DNA of 64,000 nt, from the NCBI GenBank assembly GCA_037157565.1, contig JAZHRO010000014.1, positions 102,641,501 through 102,705,500 of the forward strand, written 5' to 3'. The notes beneath the pieces are model-generated. The model was not told the DNA's origin. It made no database searches and saw nothing but the letters and a program-made list of their open reading frames with translations. Numbering within the stretch: position 1 is the first letter of the stretch; each line of letters begins with the position of its first letter. Source of the stretch: Thalassia testudinum (taxonomy: Eukaryota > Streptophyta > Magnoliopsida > Alismatales > Hydrocharitaceae). The position numbers were made by a program, and so were the translations under genes. Of the stretch, positions 37,195-49,421 are shown in pieces.

Positions 37195-38575
37195 GCACTA
37201 CCGCAAGAAGAGTTGGGGAGATAAGAAGGGAAAAGAGGATGAGAGAAATGAAGCCGCAAATGTACACTTGATGACAAATCAAGGCAATCAAAGTCCTAAC
37301 CTCTACAATGTGCCCTTAGACCTAAAGATCTAAGTTACCTACTATCACAACCTATGGAACCAAATGCGAGCACCACGGAATCACCGGGCTAGATTGAAAG
37401 GCCGTTTGCCCCAGTCTTAGACACCCGATAGCACGCGGGAACCCGCACCAACATGTAGGCGCTACACGCAAGTAGTTAGACCTCCAATCCTTAATAAGGG
37501 TCAAGTTGCTACCAGTTTTAATTAGAGGCTTAGGATCAAGTGCTTCAGGAATGTGAAGGGCATTGTATACGGGTAATGCCCAAGTGTGTTGATTTTAGAA
37601 AGTGTGTAAACCAAGCATGCAATGGGGAAATCTCCTCGAATTGAAGTTTTAGTTGGTGAATGATTTTTAGAATTTCAGCCTTAAGTAGTAAGGATTTTAA
37701 TATTTCATTGAGTTACCAATTCAACCAATCTCCAGGTTTTGAGAAAATACAAGTTCTTCTATGCCCAACAAACCCTTCTTCAATGTGAGTTGATTAATGC
37801 ATGTTAAAAATGCAATGGGCTTCCCTAGGTGGAAATTTCTATGTGTGGATGCACGAGTCAATTTTAGGTTAGTGTGAAAGGGAGCCAAAGCACTTCAATT
37901 CAAGTGCTCCCAATCACCAAAATGATGTTCCACACACAAGGCTCAACCACAAGATAATGTAAAGAGAATTAAAATTTTGGGGTTGAAATATTCGGAATCA
38001 AATCTTGGCCAGGTGAAAGGTTGTGGTGGGGTTGGAATCAACTCAATTTCAAGTCTCCCCCCCAAAAAATGTGCTCCTGAATTGTGGATAAATGAGGTAA
38101 GGAGGGATGGCAATCAATCCATTTAATCTTGTCTCAAAGAATACTTCACACGATGAAAGATTCAAGAATCAAGATTCTTGGATCTTCGCTATGTGAAGTT
38201 TGGCGGGAAATCCCGAGGCGGTGGAGGTGATAGCAGACAATCAAGCATGTGATTTTTAATCCACTTGCCCCAAGAAATCCCAAGAAGTGTTTTTAGGTTT
38301 TTTTTTATTTTTTTATTTAGGTGACAAGTTAACCTAAGTTGCTAATAGAGGGAGAGACCTACCTTTTCAGCAATGTGGGTGAAGCTCCAGTGCAGCGCCG
38401 GCGACTTCACGCTCTCGTTCCCACCTTGGATCTACCCACGTCTCTGACTTCCTCTGCTTGCCTCCTCCTTGCAACTGGTTTACCTGCACACCAACAAACA
38501 AAAACACCAGTGAAGAGAAGGGTGTGAGAAGAGAAAATCAAAGGAATGAAGTAGAAACTTACCTCAATGCGCACC
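37195..38575 (-). other. Untranslated leader of element E
   Basis: No gene. Collinear with the other leaders. Confidence 0.75.
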
Positions 38576-38593
38576 TCCCCAGCAACGGTGCCA
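38576..38593 (-). other. Primer-binding site (tRNA-Asp type), element E
   Basis: Reverse complement of TGGCACCGTTGCTGGGGA, two bases from a perfect tRNA-Asp match. Confidence 0.88.
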
Positions 38594-38954
38594 GAAAAAG
38601 TGTGGTAGAACTCGAATAGGTTATGTTAATATGGTGAAATTATCGTTGAAGTTAATATAGTGGTTAACCTAAATTGAGTCTAACCATCTTTCACAAAATT
38701 TTCTTTTAACCTGGCTTACTTAATTTTATCTTGGTCACTTTTAGGCCCAGGGTCAATCTCAGGGAGGCAGGAATTAAAGGTGAAGAAGTTTCTACGCCTT
38801 TCCTAAAACGTATCTCTTCTGTGTGCAAAAGCACTTGCTTTACGCGGGTATTGGGGAATATCAACAACTGGTGCAGATATTCTCGCGATATAATGCGCGG
38901 TGGAGTGACTAGTGCAAGGGCATATGGCTACAGGTAGGTGATGTGTATGTAAAG

Positions 38955-38987
<33 letters not shown>

Positions 38988-39066
38988 GATATATATATAT
39001 AGTAATATATGTATATGTATATGTATATATATATATATGTATATATATATAGATATATATGTATAA

Positions 39067-39110
<44 letters not shown>

Positions 39111-39215
39111 ATATATACTTATATATAGTTGTATAGGTATGAATATGTATATATGTAGATATATATATATATAAGTATGTATGTATATGTATGTATGTAT
39201 GTATGTGTAGGTGTG
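38955..39215. repeat. TA/TG microsatellite in 5' LTR of element E
   Basis: About 0.26 kb including a (GT)n run near 39080-39106. Clearly shorter than the run in the 3' LTR of the same element. Confidence 0.93.
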
Positions 39216-39398
39216 TACAAGTGAGTGCGTGAGTGTACGAGTGTGTATGTGTACGAGTATGTGTGTGTATGAGTATCGGCGTGTTGCTGGCGGGTCAGTG
39301 TGAGAGAGAGGGCAGAGTTAAGTCGTCTAGCGGGAGCGTCCGCCGTCTGATCTCGTAGGAGCGCGGGCGCGCAAGGGCTTCACACGAGCACTGGAGGG

Positions 39399-39403
39399 AA
39401 CGC
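39399..39403. repeat. Target-site duplication of element D, left copy
   Basis: aacgc, identical to 50405-50409. Confidence 0.9.
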
Positions 39404-39733
39404 TGATTGCACCACAAAAATACACCTGCAATTGTGTCGTCTTGTGCTATTTCCTAGCATTACCTATTCATATTAGATCTCCATAGTCGCATTGTAAAAA
39501 TACACGCATGCATGCATTTAATTGAGAGGGGAGGAGAGTGAATAAAATGGCCTCGCAATTCACATTTTCCTCAAGTGCTGCTTCGCAATATTTCCATCTC
39601 CATTTTTATTTCTTTTTGATTTTGAAATCTTTCTTCCCGCGGCTGCTATGCATGGCCTCACCTTCCTCCTCATGTCATGCTCTGCAGCAGGCCCTTCCCT
39701 GCAGCAGCCTTTCCCTACCATGAGCCGTGCATG

Positions 39734-39768
39734 AGCCATGCACAGCCAGGGCATGGCTTTGCATGGCT
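39734..39768 (+). promoter_or_regulatory. RY-motif palindrome upstream of TATA, element D
   Basis: Arms 39734-39748 and 39754-39768 pair at 14 of 15 positions. It ends 10 bp before the TATA box, the same spacing as in C. Confidence 0.5.
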
Positions 39769-39777
39769 TTCTTCTTC

Positions 39778-39785
39778 TATAAAAA
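39778..39785 (+). promoter_or_regulatory. TATA box, 5' LTR of element D
   Basis: TATAAAAA, also present in the 3' LTR at 48281-48288. This is the likely Pol II core promoter of the element. Confidence 0.65.
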
Positions 39786-39919
39786 GAGGGCGGCTTCTTC
39801 TTCATGGGTATCCTGGTCCTCCACTTCAAAAATCCAACTTCTCCTTCCAGGCCACCATCCCCTCTCCCTCCATACGCCGGCCCTCCTCCTCTGAGGAGAC
39901 ACTTGGCGGACAGGAGCAC

Positions 39920-39949
39920 CTCATGATGGTGCACAACCACCACCGTGAG
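39920..39949 (+). other. Conserved LTR hairpin, element D 5' LTR copy
   Basis: Arms 39920-39931 and 39938-39949 with one mismatch and one wobble pair, about 135 bp downstream of the TATA box, so within the transcript. Confidence 0.6.
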
Positions 39950-40895
39950 TCCACCACCGCCCAGCTCACCATAGAGCCGGTGGGCGTGGTGGCTCTTCCC
40001 TAACTTCTTCACTTTCCAGCCACTTCAGCCATTGCCGCAGGCTTCAAGGTCTGAAGCTCCGCGGCAGAAGCAGCAAGGCGGCAGCACGCAGCAAGGCAAC
40101 AGTAGCCTCCCAGCCCTTTCCGCGCAAGCCTGTAGGTCGCCCTCGCCTCCCGCTCGTTCGCACTGCATTCGCCTTCCGCCCGCAGTCGGCCACTGCGCGC
40201 CACTGCAGTGGCTGGCCAAGCCTCACCGCGCACCCTAGCAGCACCCGCAAGCCTCCGCGCAAGCAGCAGGTTGCCCTCGCCCTCCACAGCGCACCCCAGC
40301 AGCCTTCTCCGCGCCTGCAACTGGCCGGCGCAACCCTTCCCCGGGCACGCCAGCCGCAAGCCGTCCGCACTCATAGCACCGCCCGCTCCCAGTTGCGTGG
40401 CTCGCCCGACCATTGTAGACACTGTTCACGCATTTTTGCGGAACACTGTGGCTACAGTGGGGTGACCGGTGAGTTTCTCACTTAACCGGTCAAATGGCAT
40501 GCCGCAACCGACCGCAGCCCGCACGCGCGTCTTGGCCCGCGTCGCCCGCACCCGCCTGCGTATGTCAGCGTGCGCCCGCCTCTCCCAGCGCTTGCCTTCA
40601 CCCGCTCCCGTCGCCTACGTACACCTCTCCGCGCAGCGCTGTGCGCTACGGCCCTCTCCTAGTGCCCACTCCCATCTGCTTGCTGCAGCCTCTTCTCTCC
40701 GTGTGCATACGTGCCTGCTCGCGCGCGTGGGACTTCCAGACAACGCCTTGAGCACACATGCGACTTAACCCGCGCGTCTTCACTCCAGCAGCGCAGTCTC
40801 TCCCTCTCTCTCCTGCTCTCTCTCTCTCTCTCACTCTCTCTCACAACACTCTCACTCTCTTTACCGACGCTTGCACACACATACACTCACACTTT

Positions 40896-40992
40896 CATAC
40901 ACACACACACACACCTATACACTATTATATACATATATATATATATATACGTATACATATATATATTGATATATATACATATATTTATATAC

Positions 40993-41029
<37 letters not shown>

Positions 41030-41156
41030 TATATGTATACATATAGTAGTACCTATATACTTATGTATTAGTATACATACATACATATATATATATCTAT
41101 ATACTTATATATATACATATATATATTTACATATATACATATACTTGTATACATAT

Positions 41157-41219
<63 letters not shown>

Positions 41220-41385
41220 TTAATACTTATATAACTATGTATTAGTCTATATATATATATATCTATATACTTATATATATATATATACATATATAACTAC
41301 ATATATATACCTATATATTTATAACCATATATATATATATGTACATGTAGATATATTTACATATATACATACATATATAGTTTCA
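40896..41385. repeat. TA/TG microsatellite in 5' LTR of element D
   Basis: About 0.49 kb starting with (ac)n and continuing as tata and tatac units. The 3' LTR copy is about 0.19 kb shorter. Confidence 0.95.
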
Positions 41386-42081
41386 CATTATTTACCATAC
41401 GTGGTATCGTGGGAATATCTGCACCAGTTGCTGATATTCCTCGATACACGCGTACAAAAAGCGTGGTCACATACATCTTCCACCATCCATCCTAAACTCC
41501 ACGCGGCACCTTGTCCTGTCGGTTGCGTCTTTCTAGACGACGACCGACCCGACACCGTGCTACACTCCATCTCTGCCTCCACCCCTACCCCTTTATACAT
41601 ATATAGTATAGATATATATATAGATACTATAGTTACTTTACTTCTATTTCTCTTACATACCCATAAAAAGATAAAGAAATATATAAAAGAAAAAGGATAA
41701 TCCTTGAATTGCAGGTACTCCGTCTTGCGAATAGCAAGACCCATTTGGGAACCCTATTTTGGCTCAAAGCCAAGAACTTAATTTTGAGGGTGTACCTCAA
41801 GGACAAAGATTACTAGAAAAAAATCTAAATACGAAAAACACCAAAAACACAATAAACGAAAGGAAGAGATTCGTTGTAGGAAAGGAGTAGAAACTTGACT
41901 TGTAACCCCACTTTCCTGAGTTCGACCCTGGGCCTAAAAGTGACCAAGATAAAATCAAGTAGGCCAGGTTAAAAATTTTGTAAAGAGATGGTTAGGTCTG
42001 ATTTAGGTTATCCACTATACACACTTCAACGATAAAATCACCATATTAACAACCTATTCGGGTCCGACACCACATCTTTTC

Positions 42082-42099
42082 TGGTGCCGTTGCCGGGGA
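42082..42099 (+). other. Primer-binding site (tRNA-Asp type), element D
   Basis: TGGTGCCGTTGCCGGGGA, one base from the perfect tRNA-Asp match, 9 bp after the LTR. Confidence 0.92.
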
Positions 42100-43487
42100 A
42101 GTGCACCTTCAAGTAAGTTTTTACTCCAATCCTGTAATTTTTTTTCTCTTCTTTCTTCACGGGTGTCTCTGTTTTTGGTGTGCAGGTGAACTTGTTGCAA
42201 GGAGAAGGCAGGTAGACGAAGTCGGAGACGTGAGCCGATCCAAGGCGGGAATGGGAGCATGAAGACGCTGACACCGCATTGGAGCTTCACACATGTTGCC
42301 GAACAAGTAGGTTTTCTTTTCTTAGCAACCTAGGTTAACTTGTAACCTTAATAATAATAATAGAAAAAAAACTAAAAACTAAAAAACTAGAAAAACTTCT
42401 TAGGATCTCTTGGGGCAAGTGGATTAAAATTCACTTGTTTGATTGATTGCCCTTACTCCCACCGCCCCGGGATTTCCCGCCCTACTTCGCATAGCGAAAA
42501 TCCAAGAATCTTGATTCTTGAATTTTTCTCCGTGTGAAGTATTCTTTGAGGCAAACATAAAAAGATTGATTGCACCCCACTTTTGCCTCACTTACTGCAA
42601 ATTCAGGGTCACCTTTTTGGTGGGGAGACTTGGAATTGAGTTGATTCCAACCCCACCATGACTTTTCAACTTGCCTAAGATTCGATCCCGAATATTTCAA
42701 CCCCAACAAATTGATTTTCTTTATCTTTTGGTTGAGCCTTGTGTGGAAATCTTTCTAGTGATTGGGAGCACTTGAATTGAAGTGCTTTGGCTCCCTTTCA
42801 CACTAATCTAAAACTGATTCGTGCATCCACACATAGAAATCTCCAATTAGGGATGCCCATTGCATTTTAGCCTGCATTAACTAACTGACATTGAAGAAGG
42901 GTTTGTTGGGCTTAGAAGAAAAGAAAAAAACTTGTATTCTCTCAAAACCCAGAGATTGGTTGAATTGGTATTTCAGCGAAATCCTAAAATTCATAATACT
43001 TAAGGCTGAACTCTAAAAACCATTCACCAATTAAAAACTTCAATTCAGGGAGATTTCCCCGTTGCATGCTTGTTTTACACACTTGAAAAATCAATCACTT
43101 GGGCATTACCTGTAAACAACGCCCTTCACATTCCAAAAGCACTTGATCCTAAGCCTCTAACTAAAACTGGTAGTAACTTGACCCTTCTTAAGGATTGGAG
43201 GTCTAACTACCTGCATGTAGCGTCTACGTGCTGGTGAGGGTTCCCGCGTGCTATTGGGTGTCTAAGACTGGGGCAAACGACCTTTCAATCTGGCCCGGTG
43301 GTTTCGTGGTGCTCGCATTTCGGTTCCGTAGTTCGTAATAGTAGGTAACTTAGATCTTTAGGTCTAAGGGCACACTATAGAGGTTAGGAATTTGATTGTA
43401 TTGATTTGTCATCAAGTGTACCTTTGCGGCGTCATTTCTCTCATCTCTTTTCCCTTCTTATCCCCCCAATTCTTCCTGTGGTAGTAC
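42100..43487 (+). other. Untranslated leader of element D
   Basis: No supported gene. Collinear with the leaders of I, C and E. Confidence 0.78.
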
Positions 43488-46400
43488 ATGTTTGGGAGGA
43501 GGTCACAAAACCCTGAACTGTTTGAATTTCCTGATAAATCTAGAAAAGGAGCCGAATCGTCCTCCTCTTCCACAAACATGGCTGCACGCCCACCCCCAAA
43601 TACCGAGGGAGGAAACCACCCTCAAAACCCACCAGGTGGTGGAGACTTAGATCCCATAACCCGCCTCAAAGCCCAAATGGAAATGTATAATGAACGAATT
43701 GAAGCCATTCGGGAAACATTGGAGGAAATGCAGAACCCTCCCGAACGGGAGGAGCCTAGGTCTCTTAGCTCTTATCAGAATCCCGCTGCTACAGAGACCA
43801 TAGGACAAATTTGGGTCCCCATGGGCGGGGACGACTTTGAATTGAAACCAAACATAATTGGTCTAATAAATTTCCATTTCCATGGTCTTGCAAGTGAAGA
43901 TCCTTTTCTCTACTTGGAAGACTTAACCCGATTGGCTGAAACTGTTAAACCAAGAAATATCGGGATACCTATAGTCCTCATGAAAATGTTCCCATTTTCA
44001 TTGCGGGATAAAGCATCGCAGTGGTTACGCACCCTTGGGAGAACCATCCACTCTTGGGAAGAGATGCGAACAGCGTTTCTCAAGAAGTTCTTCCCAATCG
44101 GGCGAACCAATGCGCTTCGCCGTGCTATCACTTCATTTACGCAACAAAACAGCGAACAATTTCATGAGGCATGGGAGAGGTATAATGACCTCCTTAGGAA
44201 GTGTCCGCACCACGGTCTGCCTAAGTGGCATATAGCCCAGATTTTCTACTATGGGCTAAATGAGACTTTGAAGCTGATTGCGGACGCTTCCTGTGGAGGG
44301 AACTTTATGAATAATGACAAGAATGGAGCATTTGAATTGTTTGAAAATATGAGTAAAAATTCAATGAACAATGCTTCCATTATCGCCTTTAATCGTACCA
44401 GCCAGCCCCGAAATGTCCACGAAGTTGACATGGGACCCTCCCATTCATCCACTGATCTCAGCCTTATTGCACAAAAACTAGATGAAGTCTCCATCGTGCA
44501 CAACAAGCTGGACGAGCTTCTGGCCAACCTCGCCCGTTCTATAGCAAACACCCCCACCTCACCACTTCGTCACAATCCAAATTCTTCCAACACCAGGCTT
44601 ATCCCGAGAAACCCCGTAAGACCTTCCTTACCAAGTGTCGTGCCAAGCAACTCGGTAAGTCATGTGGAACTGGCTTCTGCGAGCCAGTATTTCAACACGG
44701 AGGACCAAGCCTCTGTGTGCTCGGAAGCATATTTACATGCGGATGAGTCTTCTGGCATAGAAGACGCTTGCGCCCTGGGGAACAACCCATTCTCTGCCAC
44801 TTATAACCCAGGGTGGCGAAATCATCCAAACTTCGCATGATCCAACAACCCGCAACGCCAAAACCCCGCAGGTGGACCAATGTGACCGTTCGCACCTGTC
44901 ATCCCAAGGGCCTAGTCTAATCCTTTGGCGAATCCGCCATCAAGCCCTTGCGTACCGCAAGCAGAACACGCATCAAGTCCTCTTGATAAATTGATGCGAA
45001 TGATGACGGATATGTCAAAGCGCCATGAACAGAACATGACCTCTCTTCAGCACCAATTGGCACAGCAGAATGCTGAGATTAGTCAACTATGCATGGCGAC
45101 TCAATCTCAGGGCACTCTTCCCGCCCAACCTGTTCTAATCCCATGAAACTTCATACCCCGTGGTCCGCAACCACAGGTACAACCTTCTCAAGGACAAGTT
45201 CATCAAATTCTGCAAGCTCCGAGCATTCCATCGAGATTTCAGGCTAATCCCGTTGCAACACTGCACTCTTATGTCCCCATTGCGAGCCCTCCTCCGCCGT
45301 ATGATCCCATTGGACCCGCATCGTCTAATGCTATCACTATGAGGAGCGGTAAGCAGATCATCGATCTGCCTCGACCTGATCCTGGCCCATCTTCTTCTTC
45401 ATCGCCCTCTCATTTGGGATGCGCACCACATTTGCGAAAGGACGATACACCCAAATTCGTGCCAAAATCAGTTCCATTCCCTGAGGCTCTACTGAGGGAG
45501 CCAAAAGGCAAAAAGAAAGATACGCAGGCCTTTGATAACCGGCGTAATCTATTCAGGGATGTAGAAATCAAGGTACCCCTGCTCGAGGATATCGACCACA
45601 TACCTACTGTCGCCCGATTTTTCAAAGACTGCACAACACCCAGGCGATAGTCAAAGAAAACCAAGAATCCGGTGGTTCTCTCGCCTCATGCGAGTTGTGC
45701 TATACTGTCAAATCTACCACCGAAGTAGAAAGATCTGGGCACACCACTGATTTCCTACAGCATCCACGGCTGCAATTTTAACCGTGCCCTGCTTGATCTA
45801 GGATCTTCCATCAATCTTATACCAACCATCATGCTCGAAAAATTTTCCTTGGGAAATCTGAAACCAACCCCTGTCACGTTACAGTTGGCAGATCATTCTG
45901 TCAAAATCCCGAAGGGTGTGGTGGAAGACGTGGTGGTTAGGGTCAACAGTCTCTATTTTCCTGTTGACTTTCTCGTCTTAGATATGGAAGTTCCTAGCTC
46001 ACTTTTTGATTGTCTGATCATCCTTGGTCGACCTTTCTTGGCCACAGCCCGTGCCCTTCTTAATTGTGAGTCGGGCTGTATTGAGATTGCCGTTGGATCT
46101 GAAAAGCTCAAGCTTAACATCTTCAAGGCAGCCAAGAACTTTGATTGCGATTGTATCAAGGATGACACATCTGACGAGGACATGGCCGTCAGTGCGTGTA
46201 TCAGACTAATTGGGACCTATTCTGACTGCTGCGGATTGCCTATAAACACTGTCGACTGCCTGACCAACACATATTGTGACATTCCCCCATCCCTCCCTTG
46301 TCCCGTACCTTCTCCTGGCCAGAGTTCTGACGAGATTTTCTCCACTTCCCATACCTTGTGGTCTGAGTCATATCCGGGCTACTCATCACCGGTCCACACT

Positions 46401-46757
46401 CCTAAAGACCGGATTGCCCTTTCTTTCCCGCTAAATCAGGCGGATTTGCAATTCCACACTGGGACCTTGAGCCCACATCTTACTCACTGGGGCAGTTCCT
46501 TTTTGGATCCATCTATCCAAGAAGCCCCTCTTCTTGGCCAATCTGAGGGCCAACTCCTTCCCGACTTTTTCTCCGATCCACCTAGGACACTCTCGTCCCA
46601 TGAAATGCCAGACCTTTCACCATCCACCATCACTTTTCACGCCACTATCACAATCACTTCACTTTTCTCTTCACCACCCACCAACCACCCACCCTACCAC
46701 CCTGCTGTATACCCTGCACCTCAGCTCTCATTACTTGATCTTCCGTCCTTTCCTTAG
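43488..46757 (+). pseudogene. gag-protease of element D: one frame with six point stops
   Basis: A single reading frame of 1089 codons runs from MFGRRS at 43488 to TAG at 46755-46757 with no frame shift. Gag domain at about residues 100-290, [12 protein letters not shown] at the end of the first 450 codons, Pro/Ser-rich linker, then protease (LGSS near 45800, [12 protein letters not shown] near 46020). Six in-frame stops break it: 44838, 44883, 44913, 45144, 45648 and 45726. Compared with C, E or F each is one C-to-T or G-to-A step from TGG, CGA or CAG. The last 45 or so codons after the deletion junction are translated from former 3' UTR and are new to the family. RT and integrase are missing. 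Confidence 0.9.
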
Positions 46758-46793
46758 CTTTCCTTGCATGCATATGAGGACATAGCATTGTTT

Positions 46794-46807
46794 AGCATGG
46801 GGGGTGG
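46794..46807 (+). other. Second polypurine tract, element D
   Basis: agcatggggggtgg after tatgaggacatagc, 1.1 kb before the 3' LTR. Confidence 0.6.
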
Positions 46808-47350
46808 ATAGGCATCCATAGGATCTGGGTATTTTATGGTATCATGCAGTTTCCACCTATTTATAAATATGTAAGAAAAAGAAAAAATATATATATAATA
46901 AAAATGGTGTTTAGTAATGATCCGAAAGCTGAAACAAAAATACAATAAGTGTTTATGGATATTCAACCTCTGTTTTGAAGACTTTCCAGGCCACAGAAGC
47001 TTGATTCGCTCAGGCTCAGGCTTAATTCACTTGAGCATTGACAAAAAAGAGATCAGAATCTCTCCTAATTAAGGACATATTCTTGTACTTGAGACACCAG
47101 TACAGGATCCGTTGGTTTGCTTCTACTTGAGAGCTTAGGTAAACTCGGTTCACACTACACATATCAAGAAAGACCAAGTGAACATAAGATCCAACCCTAG
47201 TGTTCAGTAGGGAAGGTGGAGTCCTTACCTGTGCATGCAGGTAGACTTTTTATCCTAGGCTTCAGTTTGGTGTTTAGGAGCGACTCTTTCCACCAAGAAA
47301 GAAACTCTCCCACCAAAAAGAAAAGTGTGCTCCTCCAAATAATGTTGTAA

Positions 47351-47403
47351 GAGATATACTGACATGTGTTAAAAAAAAAAAAGCAAATAAGTCAGTATAT
47401 CTC
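47351..47403 (+). other. Inverted repeat with A-rich loop in 3' UTR of D
   Basis: Perfect 13-bp arms (47351-47363, 47391-47403). The 27-nt loop contains 12 consecutive A. Confidence 0.72.
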
Positions 47404-47892
47404 GCAAATGTCTGTAAAGTCTCTACCCTAAAAAAGTTCTTCAGGGCAAGTCGCAAATACCCTGTTTTTCCTGCGAGCCACAAATATCAGAAAATGGGAG
47501 TTGAGCTTTCTGTCATCTTCTTAAGGGTCAATCCGAAAACACGAGCTGAAACTGGGACCAACCTGTACTTAAAAATATGTGAAACCCTAGGCTTGAGTCT
47601 TAATGTTCATCTGGTCAGTCTTGATCCTTCACTAAGCACAAGCCATAACCTCTTGGGCTCTTGAGTATAGCAAAAACCTCCTGGGTCCTGGAAATCATAC
47701 TTAAGGTTTAAATATCAAGAGTCCTGGTTAGTTGAGAGATAATCTTTGTCATGTGAGACTTAAAGTACTGGTAGTCTTCTCTGCAACTGGTTCTCACAAT
47801 ATCCAACAATAAACATACCTTTGTCGCCTCAGAAGAAAATCTTTAGCTTAAGATCATTTCTAAATACTGTTTTGCTAGGGACTAGCAAAAGA

Positions 47893-47906
47893 TAAGCATG
47901 GGGTTA
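47893..47906 (+). other. Polypurine tract of element D
   Basis: taagcatggggtta directly before the 3' LTR, in the shared context gactagcaaaag. Confidence 0.85.
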
Positions 47907-48419
47907 TGATTGCATCGCAAAAATACACCTGCAATTGTGCCGTCTTGTGCTATTTCCTAGCATTACCTATGCATATTAGGTCTCCATAGTCGCATTGTAA
48001 AAATACACGCATGCATGCATTTAATTGAGAGGGGAGGAGAGTGAATAAAATGGCCTCGCAATTCACATTTTCCTCAAGTGTTGCTCCACAATATTTCCAT
48101 CTCCATTTTTATTTCTTTTTTATTTTGAAATCTTTCTTCCCGCGGCTGCTATGCATGGCCTCACCTTCCTCCTCGCGTCATGCTCTGCAGCAGGCCCTTC
48201 CCTGCGACAGCCTCTCCCTGCCATGAGCCGTGCATGAGCCATGCACAACTAGGGCATGGCTGTGCATGGCTTTCTTCTTCTATAAAAAGAGGGAGGCTTC
48301 TTCATGGGCAGCCTGGTCCTCCACTTCAAAAATCCAACTTCTCCTTCCAGGCCACCGTCCCCTCTCCCTCCATACGCCGGCCCTCCTCCTCTGAGGAGAC
48401 ACCCGGCGGACAGGAGCAC

Positions 48420-48449
48420 CTTACGGTGGTGCACAACCACCACCGTGAG
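48420..48449 (+). other. Conserved LTR hairpin, element D 3' LTR copy
   Basis: Arms 48420-48431 and 48438-48449, 12 pairs including one G.U. The covarying pair is G:C here. Confidence 0.7.
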
Positions 48450-49421
48450 TCCACCACCGCCCAGCTCACATAGAGCCGGTGGGTGTGGTGGCTCTTCCCT
48501 GACTTCTTCACTTTCCAGCCACTTCAGCCATTACCGCAGGCTTCAAGGTTTGAGGATCTGCGGCAGCAGCAGCAAGGCGGCAGCACACAGCAAGGCAGCA
48601 GCAGCTACCCAGCCCTTTCCGCGCAAGCCTGCAGGCTACCCTCGCCTTTCCGTGCGCACCTGCAGGTGCCCTCGCCTCCCGCTCATTCACACTGCATTCG
48701 CCTTCCGCCTGCAGTCGGCCACCGCACGCCACTGCAGCGGCCGGCCAAGCCTCACCGTGCACCCCAGCAGCACCCGCAAGCCTCCGCGCAAGCAGCAGGT
48801 CACCCTCGCCCTCCACAGCGCACGCCAACAGCCTTCTCCGCGCCTGCAACCGGCCGGCACAACCCTTCCTCGTGCGCGCCAGCCCACACGCGCCAGTCGC
48901 AAGCCATCCGCACTCACAGCACCGCCTACTTCCGGTTGCGTGGCTCGCCCGGCCACTGTAGCCACTATTCACGCGTTTCTGCGGAACACTGTGGCTATAG
49001 TGGGGTGACTGATGAGTTTCTCACTTAACCGGTCACCCAGCGCGTTGCAACCGAATGCAGCCCGTGCACACGTCTCAGATCGCGTCGCTCGCACCCACCC
49101 GCGTACGTCTGCGTGAGCCCGCCTCTCCTAACGCCTGCCTTCGCCTGCTCCCTTCGCCCGCGTACACCTCTCCACTTAGCGCTATGCGCTGCGGCCTCCT
49201 CTCCTCATGCCCACTCCCATCTGCGTGCTGCAGCCTCTTCTCTCCGCGCGCGCGTGGGACTTCCAGACGACGCCCTGAGCGGACAAACGACTTAACCCGC
49301 GCGTCTTCACTCTAGCAGCGCAGTCTCTCCCTCTCTCTCCCGCTCTCTCTCTCTCTCACTCTCTCTCACAACACTCTCTCACTCTCTTTAACGACGCTTG
49401 CACACACATACACTCACACTT

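Larger units (their letters stand above)
38603..39403 (-). repeat. 5' LTR of element E, U5-side part
   Basis: Matches 16707 to about 17603 of the 3' LTR and includes a microsatellite at 38955-39215. Interrupted at 39403 by element D and resumes at 50410. Confidence 0.93.
39404..42072 (+). repeat. 5' LTR of element D (2669 bp)
   Basis: TGATTGCACCAC ... GACACCA. In order: CATGCATG repeat (about 39506-39517), RY palindrome (39734-39768), TATA box (39778-39785), conserved hairpin (39920-39949), GC-rich block, inverted repeat (40410-40460), CT-rich run, microsatellite (40896-41385) and U5 end. Confidence 0.95.
46758..47894 (+). other. 3' untranslated region of element D
   Basis: Contains a second polypurine tract (46794-46807) and the 13-bp inverted repeat (47351-47403). 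No gene. Confidence 0.8.
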
